Counted from the stretch's first letter, positions 1-9,081 are shown. The stretch is 64,000 bases of DNA from DAOLCO01 sp964612555 (GCA_964612555.1 CAZTBW010000003.1:186001-250000); one strand, 5' to 3'. Notes: generated from the sequence alone by a model not told the origin. Translations and numbers: made by a program.

Positions 1-878
1 CTCGCCATCCCTCCACTTGAAGAAGATCCACCGCCTTTCTTCCCCTTTCCTTCTCTTAAGTATTTATCTTCATAAGAAAGAAACTCACCACTTGCAACGG
101 GCACCTCCACAACAGAAGCAAGAGGAGCTTTGGGTGAATCAATAACGGAAACATTAATCTCCATAAGATCAGTAATACATGGTTCGACAATCGCTTCATG
201 GTCATACTGAAACACTTTTACAAGACCGGCTTGTAATTCGGTAGCGTTATTTGCCTTACTTACACCAACACTCGAGCCCAGATTACCAGGTTTTATAAAC
301 AGCGGGTAAGACGTAAGCCCCTCACTTTTAATAATTTCTTCACATACCAGAGTAATATCTCTTTGAGCATCAGCCCTGCTAACCGTCACTGCAGGAAGAA
401 CCGGAATACCATGATGAGAAAATACTGCTTTACAAATATACTTGTTCATAGCAACAGCACTGGCAAGCACCGGAGAACTTGCATAGGCGACTTCCGCCAG
501 CTCAAATAACCCCTGAATACAACCATCTTCCCCAAATTGTCCATGAAAGATGGGAAGATAAACATCTACAGGGATTTTTTCTTCTTTTTTTCCAAATAAT
601 TTCTTCTCAGCTTTCCTGAACAAACCCCCGGAAACAGGTTCTGCCAGAAAATATACCGGAGTGAGAGAATCAAAACCCGAAGGTAAGGTTTTATAAAAAC
701 TTCGCTGAAACAAAGCATTGCCCGTATACCAGACCCCTGATTGTGCAATATAAACAGGGATTACGTTATACACAGAACGATCTAATGCCTCCATCACCTG
801 GATCGCAGAAATCACCGATATTTCGTGCTCAAGCGATCTGGCTCCAAATATGACAGCAATATTTCTTTTTTTATCCAT
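1..878 (-). CDS. ddl: D-alanine--D-alanine ligase, C-terminus off the window
   Basis: Joins two D-alanines with ATP to make the dipeptide that MurF adds to the peptidoglycan precursor; cytoplasmic. Translation from the ATG at 878 starts MDKKRNIAVIFGARSLEHEIS, the N-terminal Ddl signature (VxFGGxSxEHxxS). Further on are the stretches typical of the ATP-grasp fold, including FHGQFGEDG, AMNKYICK and FIKPGNLGSSVGVSKA. The reading frame is open to base 1, so about 292 residues are visible and the C-terminal catalytic part lies outside. The start is 5 bp from the murF stop, so it is the downstream gene of a hydrolase-murF-ddl operon read leftwards. Confidence 0.9.
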   Translation of the reverse strand, partial: MDKKRNIAVIFGARSLEHEISVISAIQVMEALDRSVYNVIPVYIAQSGVWYTGNALFQRSFYKTLPSGFDSLTPVYFLAEPVSGGLFRKAEKKLFGKKEEKIPVDVYLPIFHGQFGEDGCIQGLFELAEVAYASSPVLASAVAMNKYICKAVFSHHGIPVLPAVTVSRADAQRDITLVCEEIIKSEGLTSYPLFIKPGNLGSSVGVSKANNATELQAGLVKVFQYDHEAIVEPCITDLMEINVSVIDSPKAPLASVVEVPVASGEFLSYEDKYLREGKGKKGGGSSSSGGMA

Positions 879-883
879 AGAGT

Positions 884-2479
884 CTAAAATCCTTCCTCAC
901 ATTCATATACATCAGTAAGATCATTTTCCAAAAGCAAAATATCATCATCCCGTCTGATAGATTCATAATGTGCCAGAGCCTCGTCACGGGTTGCAAAATA
1001 GGGTCTCCTGTGTTCAGGAATACCACCTTTTTCAAGCCCTTCCATAAGTGCCTCTTTATTAACTTCATTAACAACTAAAACTATGTCGCAGATTTTTGCG
1101 GCTTCCTCGGCTATACGCTCATTTTCATGGTACTGCTTGTCCCCCAACTCTATCATACCGGGAGTAACTAGGATACGTCGCTTACCCGGAAGGTCTCTGA
1201 GAACTTCAAGAGCATACATAAACCCAAGAGGATTAGAGTTATATGCATCATTAATCTGAATAAAATTAGTGTATAATTTCACTTCAAGTCTGTTAGACAC
1301 CGGAGTAAGTTCACGAATGACGGCAAGAACCATTTCCGGTTTAGCACCAAGCGCACACGCCACAGTAAAGGAACCGAGCAAATTAGATAAGGCACCTCTG
1401 CCATGCATTTTGCTGAAACCCTGATATTTTTTTCCCTCCCAATGGATAGAAAAGGAAGTACCTAATTTGGAAAAAGCAATATCATACATGTATGCATCAA
1501 GATGTCCCTTCTCCTTTTCCAGACCATAGAGGAAGGTTTTCTCACGCATCAACTCCTGCGCCATTCTTCTGGTACCTTCATTATCTCCATTGAACACAAG
1601 AACACCATCCGGGGGAACCGCTTTAGGGAGCTCTGATTTGGCTATATACACCTCCTCCTCTCCTCCGAAACGATCCAGATGCATCAAGTGAACTGCGGTT
1701 ACAATTGATGCCTGAACGGGCGTGAACTCACAAAGACGACGAATAGAACCAATATAGTAAGCACCCATTTCAATCACTGCGTACTTGTCATATTCATTCA
1801 TACGCTCACGGATTTCTCTTGTGATACCCATTTCAGTATTTACACCAGCCCGGGGATAAAAAGTGGGACCAAGAGAAGCGGAGATGATTTCCCCCAGCAT
1901 ATTTTTTACGCTGGTTTTACCAAAACTACCAGTAACACCGATAGTGAAAGGATTAATACCAAGAAATTTTTGTTTCGCTTCCGATTTAAATTTATTTTTC
2001 ACCCTCATTTCTCTGGGAGAAAGTAGCAGAACCGATAAAAGCAATATAAAAGGAGGCAACTGAACCAGCAGAACCCCAATAAATGGATTCGTAATCAGGT
2101 TCACCCATAAAAGGAATGCTAAAAAAATCAGAAGCAGTACAACTGACAGCACATAGATCGACTTGGCACGCTGGGTTATGATCAGCTTTTTCTTACCATA
2201 AAATCGTGGATCGGGTTCATACAATGCAACAAAAAGAAGGAGTATTCCCTGAACAAGAGGGATGACGTAGTAATATTCATAGAGATACACCGAAGCAAAT
2301 GAAAGAAGAGCAATCCCGCTTCCTTTCTTGTCAAATGAACGGGAACCAAATAACCATTTCAGGAAACCACGTGCCTGGTACTCTTCCTGTTGTAAAAAAC
2401 GGAGATATCTGAGAAGTCGTTTAATGGAAAAGGCGGTACAGCCGACTGAAAAAGAAATATACCCTACAACTAACTCCAT
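884..2479 (-). CDS. murF: UDP-N-acetylmuramoyl-tripeptide--D-Ala-D-Ala ligase with N-terminal membrane domain
   Basis: Mur-family ligase of 531 residues. The P-loop GVTGSFGKTSVKNML lies near residue 180 and is followed by the central-domain pattern (ITAVHLMHLDRFGG, VLVFNGDN) and the C-terminal ligase domain (NDAYNSNPLGF, VTPGMIELG). The reaction is ATP-dependent addition of D-Ala-D-Ala to UDP-MurNAc-tripeptide, which fits the neighbouring ddl. Unlike the usual soluble MurF of about 450 residues, it carries roughly 160 extra N-terminal residues with several hydrophobic segments (about residues 45-75 and 110-150), predicting membrane attachment. Usual MurF N-domain motifs are not obvious. A membrane Mur ligase of other specificity, such as MurT-like or a cyanophycin-synthetase relative, is less likely given the neighbours. 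Confidence 0.82.
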   Translation of the reverse strand: MELVVGYISFSVGCTAFSIKRLLRYLRFLQQEEYQARGFLKWLFGSRSFDKKGSGIALLSFASVYLYEYYYVIPLVQGILLLFVALYEPDPRFYGKKKLIITQRAKSIYVLSVVLLLIFLAFLLWVNLITNPFIGVLLVQLPPFILLLSVLLLSPREMRVKNKFKSEAKQKFLGINPFTIGVTGSFGKTSVKNMLGEIISASLGPTFYPRAGVNTEMGITREIRERMNEYDKYAVIEMGAYYIGSIRRLCEFTPVQASIVTAVHLMHLDRFGGEEEVYIAKSELPKAVPPDGVLVFNGDNEGTRRMAQELMREKTFLYGLEKEKGHLDAYMYDIAFSKLGTSFSIHWEGKKYQGFSKMHGRGALSNLLGSFTVACALGAKPEMVLAVIRELTPVSNRLEVKLYTNFIQINDAYNSNPLGFMYALEVLRDLPGKRRILVTPGMIELGDKQYHENERIAEEAAKICDIVLVVNEVNKEALMEGLEKGGIPEHRRPYFATRDEALAHYESIRRDDDILLLENDLTDVYECEEGF

Positions 2480-2486
2480 GAATGCC

Positions 2487-3248
2487 CTATGAAGGTCTCC
2501 TTATAAAATCTCTTATGTAACGTAAAACCAGTGCACTTGTAGATCCGATAAAGGGATAATGTCCCTGATTTACAATTATCTTTAACTCGGAATGCCCAAT
2601 ACGCTGATTCATTTCTTTTCCAACAACAAGTGGCGACTCATCATCCTGTTCACCCCATATTAAAAGACAGGGCACCTTAATCTGTGAAAGCTCTTCGTAT
2701 AATTCCTCATTTACCGTCTTAACAAAAGTCTGACGCAGACTACCTGCCGCCAGATAGTCTCGTGAAGCAAAGCGAGGAATGTACCACTTTTCATATACCA
2801 TTTTCCCAACCCTGGTATTTTTAAATCTTATCAGATTTCTAAGCACTCTAAGAAGATAGTTTCTGAAGCGCTTTTTCAAAGAAGGCACGGGACGTATCCC
2901 GGAAGCCCCTATTAAGACAAGTTTACTCACATATTGAGGGTATAAGGAAGCCAGCTTGATTGACGTTTTCCCACCAAAACTATGCCCAATAAATATTGCT
3001 GTATGGATTCCTTTTTCATCGAGAAATCCTTTTACACATTCAGCAAAATCCTTCATACCCCATACCCCCTCAGGCTCAGGGCTTTTTCCATGACCAGGTA
3101 GATCAATCGAATAAACTTGAGTATAGGCAGCAATCCCCAAAGCAAAATCCCTCATAAAATCAAGAGAAGTTGCCCAGCCATGAAGAAGAATAACAGGAAG
3201 CATGTCCTGTTTCTTCTCACCATATACCTCATAATTCAGTGACAACAT
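2487..3248 (-). CDS. Alpha/beta-fold hydrolase
   Basis: A 253-residue serine hydrolase-like protein. The oxyanion-hole motif LLHGWATS is near residue 22, the nucleophile elbow GHSFGG near residue 90, the acid in LLIWGEQDDES, and the catalytic histidine in NQGHYPF near the C-terminus. This order is the canonical alpha/beta hydrolase triad. No signal peptide is visible, so it is probably cytoplasmic. It lies 7 bp upstream of murF and is presumably the first gene of the same transcription unit. The substrate cannot be inferred; relatives include esterases, lactonases and haloalkane dehalogenase-like enzymes. Confidence 0.8.
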   Translation of the reverse strand: MLSLNYEVYGEKKQDMLPVILLHGWATSLDFMRDFALGIAAYTQVYSIDLPGHGKSPEPEGVWGMKDFAECVKGFLDEKGIHTAIFIGHSFGGKTSIKLASLYPQYVSKLVLIGASGIRPVPSLKKRFRNYLLRVLRNLIRFKNTRVGKMVYEKWYIPRFASRDYLAAGSLRQTFVKTVNEELYEELSQIKVPCLLIWGEQDDESPLVVGKEMNQRIGHSELKIIVNQGHYPFIGSTSALVLRYIRDFIRRPS

Positions 3249-3365
3249 AATTAAAGAACTTCATACTATAATCAGCGAAACTTATTTCCAGCCAATATTT
3301 AGTATCTAAGACATTTAAAGACCATAGTAAAATATTGATTCTACAATTATTTCCGGCTACCCGGC

Positions 3366-3394
3366 TTGACTGGAGACATCTTAATCCTTACATT
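3366..3394 (+). promoter_or_regulatory. Likely ssrA promoter
   Basis: TTGACT at 3366-3371 and TACATT at 3389-3394 are separated by exactly 17 bp and lie 24 bp upstream of the mature tmRNA 5' end. The -35 matches consensus at 5 of 6 positions and the -10 at 4 of 6. It lies in the gap between the leftward hydrolase gene and ssrA. Confidence 0.5.
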
Positions 3395-3417
3395 GATAGT
3401 GTACATACGAAGAACTC

Positions 3418-3778
3418 GGGGGTGAAACGGGTTCGACGTGGATGGACAGAACTTGAGATTGCGTGTCCCGGGTGTCGCTGGCCGGGTTAGTAAGTGGCAA
3501 AAAAGTAATCGCAAACGATAACGATTACGCTCCAGTCGCTCTCGCTGCTTAATCAGTGAGGCGCGTCTATGATAACCTCGTCCTCGGGTTTTCATAGGCA
3601 CACTAGAGGACTAGATTTCGGTGCGCGCCTGCCGTATCGCCGTCGAAACTTATGCAGACTAGTCTTTTACCTCCTGTTCGGGGGATCAGTAGAAGGCGAA
3701 ACACCAAACTCGAACTACGCATCGTAGATATCTCTCGAGCTGCATCCACGGACGGGGGTTCAACTCCCCCCACCTCCA
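3418..3778 (+). ncRNA. ssrA: tmRNA (one-piece), ribosome rescue RNA
   Basis: The 5' acceptor strand GGGGGTG (3418-3424) pairs with CACCTCC (3771-3777), with one G-U pair. The T-arm is GGGGG-TTCAACT-CCCCC. The 5' GAAACGGGTTCGACGTGGATGG block is typical of tmRNA. The resume codon GCA at 3511 opens a tag reading frame ANDNDYAPVALAA ending at TAA 3550-3552, whose C-terminal ALAA is a ClpXP/ClpAP degron. CCA is not fully encoded after discriminator A3778 and must be added by nucleotidyltransferase. The RNA frees ribosomes stalled on non-stop mRNA together with SmpB. The 3' end is also the attachment site of the downstream island. Confidence 0.97.
3762..3778 (+). repeat. attL: island-borne copy of the ssrA 3' end
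   Basis: AACTCCCCCCACCTCCA, the last 17 bases of ssrA, is repeated exactly at 18231-18247. Integrases that use tRNA or tmRNA genes restore the 3' end from the attP copy, so this is the restored end next to the integrase gene. Confidence 0.88.
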
Positions 3779-3844
3779 CACTATTAGATAATTTATAAGC
3801 AAGACTAATTACTTATAGATTGTCTACCTACCTAATCAGCCCAT

Positions 3845-3864
3845 TTGTACAAAAATTTGGACAA
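3845..3864 (+). repeat. Putative integrase arm-site or promoter repeat, copy near attL
   Basis: TTGTACAAAAATTTGGACAA matches the internal copy at 16091-16110 at 18 of 20 positions. Related sequences lie 82 bp inside attR and at 20032. The position 67 bp inside attL fits an arm-type integrase site. It also lies just upstream of the preferred integrase ATG, so it could serve as a control element for int. Confidence 0.45.
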
Positions 3865-3876
3865 TTTTTTATTCAA

Positions 3877-5484
3877 ATGGGAAATCAAATTCCTTACCTC
3901 CACAGGAGTCCGAACGGCTACTATTACTATAGATATGTCTTTCCCAAGGGACTTCCTGATTATTTCACAAAAAATGGCCGATTTGGACAAATAAAGTTCA
4001 GTCTCAGGACAAAAATCAAAAAAGAAGCCCTCCAGAAGTATAAATACATTCAACGATTCATCTCGGATCAGCTTAATTCAGGAGAGATACATGTGAGTTA
4101 TTTAGAGCTTCTCGAAACTGCAAAAGAAAGACTTTTTAATAGATATGCAGAAGACATCAAAGATAAAAAGACGGATGGAGAAAGATACCAGGTAGTCTAC
4201 AGAGAGACGGAGAATCTTAGCGTTTTAAAGTTATCAAACATCATGAAAAATATCAGCAAAATCAAGAAACCTGAGCTTCTTGATGAGCTGAAAAAAGCTC
4301 AGAACAATAAGGATTTCGATATTATTCTCAAGGCTTCGCTCGCAGTTGAAGAAGAACTCAAAACCAGCCTGGTAGAGATCAAGAAAAAGGAACTCCTGGA
4401 GAGTTTATCATCAAAGCACGGCACTACCAATCCAAGAGTTACCATGCAAGAAATCATACGCAACTTCTCTAACGAGAAAATATACGCCAAGGTCTGGAAA
4501 GAAAAAACGCAGCTGGAACATAAGGCGGTTTATGACAGGTTCTTCACCCGTTTAACAATTATGTTCCCTTCAGAAGTCACACCGGAGAAGCTCAGATCTC
4601 ATAAAGACTGGTTAATGCAGCAAGGTCTAACTCCGCAAACTGTGAACAAAAACCTTTCAAGGATAGAAAACCTCTTAAAATGGGCTGTCTCACAAGGCTT
4701 CATTCATGAATTACCAACTACTGTAACCATAAGAGTACAATGTAACGGGAAAACCGATCAGAACAGAGAAGCATTATCAAATGAAACTTTAAAAAGGATT
4801 TTTCATTCTGATTTTTACACGGCTCCCAAGAAAGGATTTACCTTTGATTATGCATATCAATACTGGATACCTCTCATAGCTCTCTTTTCTGGAATGAGAA
4901 TCAACGAAGTTTGCCAGTTATATTGCGATGATATTATCTCGGTAGATAATGAGTTCTTCTTTGATATTAACGCCAATACTCCTGATAAATCAATTAAAAC
5001 CAAATCATCAAAGAGGCTGGTTCCTATTCATTCTTCCTTAATTGAACTTGGATTCTTAGAGTTTGTCGATATGCAAAGAAAAATGAAACATAAGATCCTT
5101 TTCTCTGACCTGACTCCACAAAGAGATGGGTACGGACACTACGCGTCCAGGTGGTATAATGGAAAATTCAAACCAAAATTGGGTGTTACAAAAAGATACG
5201 AAGACTTTCATGCGTTTCGCCATACCTTTACCACAAGGGCAAGAGAGTCAGGTTATCCTATAGAAGACATTCAGGGAATCGTGGGTCATTCGAATGAAAC
5301 CATTACAGGAGGAATATATGGCAAAACTGCAAACTTACGAAGCAGACATGTTGAGGTCGTAAAAAACATCAAATACGACCTCGATCTTAACAAGGTTATA
5401 CCCTTCTCAAAATATCCTTTCAGAAACGGAAGAAACAAGAATAAAAAGAAACCTTTACAACCCAACTTGGAGAATCATGGATAG
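3877..5484 (+). CDS. int: Tyrosine recombinase / integrase of the ssrA island
   Basis: Site-specific recombinase of about 535 residues. Catalytic elements are in order: Arg in SGMRINEV (about R341), a Lys-containing TKSSKR turn, the HAFRHTFTTR box (about R448), the GHSNETI motif and the nucleophile Tyr in GGIYGK (about Y481). The N-terminus, IPYLHRSPNGYYYYRYVFPKG, resembles the arm-binding or DUF6538-like start of phage integrases. A longer TTG-initiated frame begins at 3820, but the ATG at 3877 puts this conserved segment at the N-terminus and is preferred. It lies next to attL in ssrA and overlaps the excisionase gene by 8 bp. Confidence 0.93.
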   Translation: MGNQIPYLHRSPNGYYYYRYVFPKGLPDYFTKNGRFGQIKFSLRTKIKKEALQKYKYIQRFISDQLNSGEIHVSYLELLETAKERLFNRYAEDIKDKKTDGERYQVVYRETENLSVLKLSNIMKNISKIKKPELLDELKKAQNNKDFDIILKASLAVEEELKTSLVEIKKKELLESLSSKHGTTNPRVTMQEIIRNFSNEKIYAKVWKEKTQLEHKAVYDRFFTRLTIMFPSEVTPEKLRSHKDWLMQQGLTPQTVNKNLSRIENLLKWAVSQGFIHELPTTVTIRVQCNGKTDQNREALSNETLKRIFHSDFYTAPKKGFTFDYAYQYWIPLIALFSGMRINEVCQLYCDDIISVDNEFFFDINANTPDKSIKTKSSKRLVPIHSSLIELGFLEFVDMQRKMKHKILFSDLTPQRDGYGHYASRWYNGKFKPKLGVTKRYEDFHAFRHTFTTRARESGYPIEDIQGIVGHSNETITGGIYGKTANLRSRHVEVVKNIKYDLDLNKVIPFSKYPFRNGRNKNKKKPLQPNLENHG

Positions 5485-5659
5485 AATAATTTTAGAAAAA
5501 GAAGCCAGAAGCATCACTGGTCTTTCAAAATCAACGAGGCTGAGACTTGAGAAGGCTGGCAAGTTCCCTCGACGGAGGAAGCTCTCCAAAAATCGTATTG
5601 GTTGGAAAGCAAGTGAGGTTCAGAAATGGCTTGAGGAGCTTGAGGAATTGCAAAGATAA
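5477..5659 (+). CDS. AlpA-family transcriptional regulator / excisionase
   Basis: A 60-residue winged-HTH protein with the AlpA pattern: ITGLSKSTRLRLEKAGKFPRRRKLSKNRIGWKASEV, given here only to mark its span (residues about 14-49), then an acidic Trp-containing end (VQKWLEELEEL). AlpA of P4-like elements activates int expression and excision. The start lies inside the 3' end of int, which implies translational coupling. It is one of the smallest genes in the island and is well supported by both motif and position. Confidence 0.85.
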   Translation: MDRIILEKEARSITGLSKSTRLRLEKAGKFPRRRKLSKNRIGWKASEVQKWLEELEELQR

Positions 5660-5999
5660 CTTTTTTAAAAAATCATTACATAATTTTTTTTTATTTTTCC
5701 AGTATTTGATAACATTTCATGCATGTGGACATGTATCATTAGAATCACAGCACCAGAAGGCTTCTATTTAAAGGCTTTAGAGTCTCTGAAAACGCTCAGG
5801 GCACGTTACCTCTTTATGGAGTGGCTTCTATATTGGGAATCGAGAAGTAAGCTCTATCGGCTGTTTCCTTTTGGTAAACGTAACTTAGTAAAATACTGCC
5901 ATGATCCGCCCTGTCAGGTTCTGTGCTGGTAACGATCCATAATGATTCATGATGAATTAATGAAATTTATAAACTTTATATTAAAAAGACGAGGCGAAT
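5660..5999. other. 340-bp gap after the excisionase gene
   Basis: Starts with a T-rich stretch after the alpA stop. A 69-codon open frame (5723-5932, plus) has a plausible composition but no ribosome binding site and no recognised motif, so I do not call it. Nothing else firm was seen. The downstream half probably holds the promoter of the replication region. Confidence 0.4.
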
Positions 6000-6185
6000 A
6001 TGCATAAAATAGGTGAGATAGAACTATCAGATAACGAGACAGTCGAGTTGTATGAATTCCCAGAATATATCTTGATACCGCTCCAAAAAATGATGCTAGA
6101 GGCATGGTGGTCTTCTCTTGAATCTCTGAAGGCGGAATTTCCCGAATGGGATCATTGTCTGAATTCATTGGAACAAAAAGACTAA
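6000..6185 (+). CDS. Small hypothetical protein
   Basis: A 61-residue acidic protein starting MHKIGEIELSDNETVELYEF, with an aromatic-rich middle (MMLEAWWSSLESL). Spacing from a weak purine-rich GACGAGGCGA stretch to the ATG is acceptable. It lies between the excisionase and replication genes, a position often taken by small regulators in satellites and plasmids. It is followed by a strong hairpin. No family is recognised. Confidence 0.5.
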   Translation: MHKIGEIELSDNETVELYEFPEYILIPLQKMMLEAWWSSLESLKAEFPEWDHCLNSLEQKD

Positions 6186-6208
6186 TTTACCCTGAAGCAC
6201 TAATAGTA

Positions 6209-6238
6209 AAAGCTTGAAGCTCATGTTCTTCAAGCTTT
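6209..6238 (+). terminator. Perfect 11-bp hairpin
   Basis: AAAGCTTGAAG (6209-6219) and CTTCAAGCTTT (6228-6238) form a perfect stem with an 8-base loop, 28 bp before the replication gene start. There is no strong U-tract, so it could be a weak terminator, an attenuator or a replication-related structure rather than a classic terminator. Confidence 0.5.
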
Positions 6239-6265
6239 CTATGTAAATTCCAACGACGATGCGAG

Positions 6266-8686
6266 ATGAAAGATAAAAATATTTATTATGTTGATGCACT
6301 ATGCGGAGCAGGTAAAACTACGGCTGCTATACAATGGGCTTTAAATGAGGCAAAAAGAGGTGAAAGAATATGCTTTGTTCAACCCACTATAGAGCTCATT
6401 AATCAAACATATGACTCCCTAATACAAGAGAACCAATCTGCCTGTGTTACTATTGAAAAATTTACCTCGGAAATATACCCTGGCTCAGTAGTCACCAAGA
6501 TAGCAAATTTTCTCAGAGCGTGCTTTGATCCTGGTACTATTCTTATTATAACTATAAATTCATTTTTAAAGTTACGATATTTTCATCAACCAGAGGAATG
6601 GATAATAATTTTTGATGAAATCCCTAATCCATTTAACTATGGTGAAATCAAAGCTAAAAAAACCTTCTCCTCCCTTCTTCCTGGTCTTGAAGAGGAATCA
6701 ATAAACCAAGTAATGAGTGAACTTTCGTTTCCACATAATAAACAGCATATTCTTAAAAACTGTAGTAATGATGAATCATTGACCCCGTATGCGGAGCTCT
6801 CTGAACTTCTTCAAAACCAAAAATATAAAGTTTGCGTTAAATCAGGTGATTTTAAAGCTCTTTTTACAAGAGGGAATCAAAAATCTATGTATTTTCTAGC
6901 TATCCTCGATCTAGGAATACTGCTGAGCTTCAAAAAAATCATTGTGATGGGAGCATGTTTTCATGATTCATTTTTTAAAATAATCAGTGATCACTATAAA
7001 GTCTCTAATAGAATAAATTTGTACTTCAGAGAGCACGAAGCAATCAAAAATAAATTGCATAACAACACCTCTTTACACCAAAATGCTGGGAAATTGAAAA
7101 TCCTATATGGATACGAAAGAACTTGGTCGAAAACTTTTTTCAATAAAATGATCCCCAACTCCGACCTTCGATACGTTGATGAATATGTGGAAGCCATAAA
7201 TACCGAATTTGCAGATAATGAATTCATTTTTTCTATAAACAATGATGAGGAAAATCTTGTTTCAAAATTACCCAATGGAGAACGTGTAAGTGGAATGCCA
7301 TTTGGAATTAACGAGTATCAAAGCTACGACCATTCTGCATATATTAGTGCGAATAACCCACATCCTCAATTCTATATACTGTTAAAAGCATTCGGTATTG
7401 ACTCTGAATCAATCAAAACTCAAATGCACTTCCATGCTGCTTATCAATTTATAATGAGATCATCACTTCGTACCTTTGGAGCAAAGGGGGATTGCACTAT
7501 AATAGTACCAACTCTTGAACTTGCTAATTACTTAAAAAATAAGTTTTCAAATGCCACCATCGACAAATTAAAAAACACCTCTCCTGTTCCCTCTTATAGT
7601 AAAAGAGGTAGGAAGAAAAAAATCTGCCCGAAATCTCCGCAGCAAAAGACAGAACATTCCAGACGCAGAGAGTATATAGCTGAAGTAGAAAAGATAAACT
7701 GTAACTTTAATTCCAATTATATAAAAGATAAAAAGGTTACAAAATATTCCTTGTCTTCAACTATATCCTACCAAATATTTCAAGATAAATTTTCTCTTGT
7801 CGATAACGAAATGACTATTGAATCCTCAGTTCAAGAGATGATGGAAGACTGGGAATCTTTCATTACTCTCGCAAGGGAAAATGAAAAGGAGACGGGTAGA
7901 AAAAAGAAAGATGATCACTATCTTATTAGTACTGCAAAATTTAAAGGAACGAGAAGGTTGCTCAAAGAAGTTGAATACATTTTTGGTATTTGGCTAGATT
8001 TTGATGGGGGTGATTTTTCGCCAAAAGATCTGATGACTTTATTCCCTGATAACTATATCGTGATCTTCAATACCTTTACAACAGAAAGAAATAGATTCAG
8101 AGCATTTTTCCCTACAGACATGATATTAACCCCATGGGCGTTCAAAGATATTTGTAGAACAATTTCTGCTATGATTGAAGATTCTGGCTATCGTATCAAT
8201 CCAAAGGGAATAAAGGAAGGAGATAAGGTCTGTATGCTTGATCATGGTAAGTTTAATGCGGCTTCAATTTTTTATGCTCCAAGAGATTCAGAACATAAGA
8301 AAAGAGGATCAACTTTTTATAAGCATCAAAAAGGAGAGTTTTTAGACGTTGATTATTTCTTACACTATCCAATGCACCAGGAGGTGTATGAGTTAATAAT
8401 AAAAAATATTGTTCAAGAAGATATTGGTGATACTATCAAAAATAATAGTGAGACAATGATATCATTAAATAATCAGATTGAAGTATATAGATCCCTCCGC
8501 AAAGGATCTGGGAAAAGACATTATGGGTTTTTCAAATTAGCCGTTTCATTGTCATACCTAACAAAAGATGAACAGGAGATAAGAAGGCAGCTAGAAATAG
8601 CAGACTGGGATGGTGCCAGAGGTAAGAAAGGCATTAATGATTGTATCAAGAATTTGTATCGATATGGTCGATTCCTCAAGAATTAA
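6266..8686 (+). CDS. Helicase-primase fusion replication protein
   Basis: An 806-residue protein. The N-terminal part has a Walker A motif (DALCGAGKTTAA, residues 10-21) and a Walker B IIIFDEIP near residue 115, as in SF2 helicases. The C-terminal part, from about residue 560, has IWLDFDGGDFS followed by FNTFTTERNRFRAFFP, the pattern of archaeo-eukaryotic-type primase domains in plasmid and satellite replication proteins. The likely role is initiation and unwinding at the island's own origin. It has no neighbour in its operon. The middle contains a basic stretch (KRGRKKK near residue 448) that may bind DNA. Neither domain was checked by profile search. Confidence 0.72.
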   Translation: MKDKNIYYVDALCGAGKTTAAIQWALNEAKRGERICFVQPTIELINQTYDSLIQENQSACVTIEKFTSEIYPGSVVTKIANFLRACFDPGTILIITINSFLKLRYFHQPEEWIIIFDEIPNPFNYGEIKAKKTFSSLLPGLEEESINQVMSELSFPHNKQHILKNCSNDESLTPYAELSELLQNQKYKVCVKSGDFKALFTRGNQKSMYFLAILDLGILLSFKKIIVMGACFHDSFFKIISDHYKVSNRINLYFREHEAIKNKLHNNTSLHQNAGKLKILYGYERTWSKTFFNKMIPNSDLRYVDEYVEAINTEFADNEFIFSINNDEENLVSKLPNGERVSGMPFGINEYQSYDHSAYISANNPHPQFYILLKAFGIDSESIKTQMHFHAAYQFIMRSSLRTFGAKGDCTIIVPTLELANYLKNKFSNATIDKLKNTSPVPSYSKRGRKKKICPKSPQQKTEHSRRREYIAEVEKINCNFNSNYIKDKKVTKYSLSSTISYQIFQDKFSLVDNEMTIESSVQEMMEDWESFITLARENEKETGRKKKDDHYLISTAKFKGTRRLLKEVEYIFGIWLDFDGGDFSPKDLMTLFPDNYIVIFNTFTTERNRFRAFFPTDMILTPWAFKDICRTISAMIEDSGYRINPKGIKEGDKVCMLDHGKFNAASIFYAPRDSEHKKRGSTFYKHQKGEFLDVDYFLHYPMHQEVYELIIKNIVQEDIGDTIKNNSETMISLNNQIEVYRSLRKGSGKRHYGFFKLAVSLSYLTKDEQEIRRQLEIADWDGARGKKGINDCIKNLYRYGRFLKN

Positions 8687-8744
8687 TAATTCTGCTTTTT
8701 TAATTTACTCGATAAGAAAATTATTCTTCACTTGCATTAAGCTA

Positions 8745-8966
8745 TTAACTATTAGCATCTATTTTATCCGATAATAAATCACTTAAATTACACTTTAATT
8801 TTCTGCATATTTGTTCAATAGCATCAAGTCCCAGATTCTGTTCTCCCATCTCAATTCTGTGTAGAGTTGATTTAGACACACCAATTTTACGAGCAAATTC
8901 CCGTTGTGTCATATCCCCACGAAGATATCTTATTTTCTTAGCCAAATGCTTGCGTAGTTGTCCCAT
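8745..8966 (-). CDS. XRE-family HTH repressor
   Basis: A 73-residue Cro/CI-type DNA-binding protein. The HTH is MTQREFARKIGVSKSTLHRIE, residues about 19-39, followed by MGEQNLGLDAIEQICRKL. No second domain is present. It is transcribed away from the beta-repeat/GmrSD operon. Two matching operator-like sequences lie in the shared gap, one of them covering its own start codon, so autorepression and control of the divergent operon are likely. Confidence 0.88.
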   Translation of the reverse strand: MGQLRKHLAKKIRYLRGDMTQREFARKIGVSKSTLHRIEMGEQNLGLDAIEQICRKLKCNLSDLLSDKIDANS

Positions 8967-9009
8967 ATATGGGATTTATAGGCCAAATCTTGCCCCAGAT
9001 GCGGGACAA
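8958..9009. promoter_or_regulatory. Twin operators of the form TTGYCCC-N6-GGGA
   Basis: Site 1 (8958-8977) contains the perfect palindrome TCCCATATATGGGA over the HTH gene start codon. Site 2 (8990-9009) reads TTGCCCCAGATGCGGGACAA. Both have TTG-Y-CCC, six bases, GGG-A. Their centres (8967.5 and 8999.5) are 32 bp apart, about three helical turns, which suits cooperative binding of repressor dimers on one DNA face. Confidence 0.65.
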
Positions 9010-9081
9010 ATTAACTTATAAACTTATAAGGAACCTCCACTACAAATACCTAATACGCACTTGGAAGAAGGAGAATAAACA

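Noticed and set aside
3347..3601. Minus-strand ORF across ssrA
   Set aside because: Shadow frame of a structured RNA gene; arginine-rich composition is an artefact.
5723..5932. 69-codon plus-strand frame after alpA
   Set aside because: No SD, no motif, and several competing frames in the same low-complexity region; kept only as part of the gap entry.
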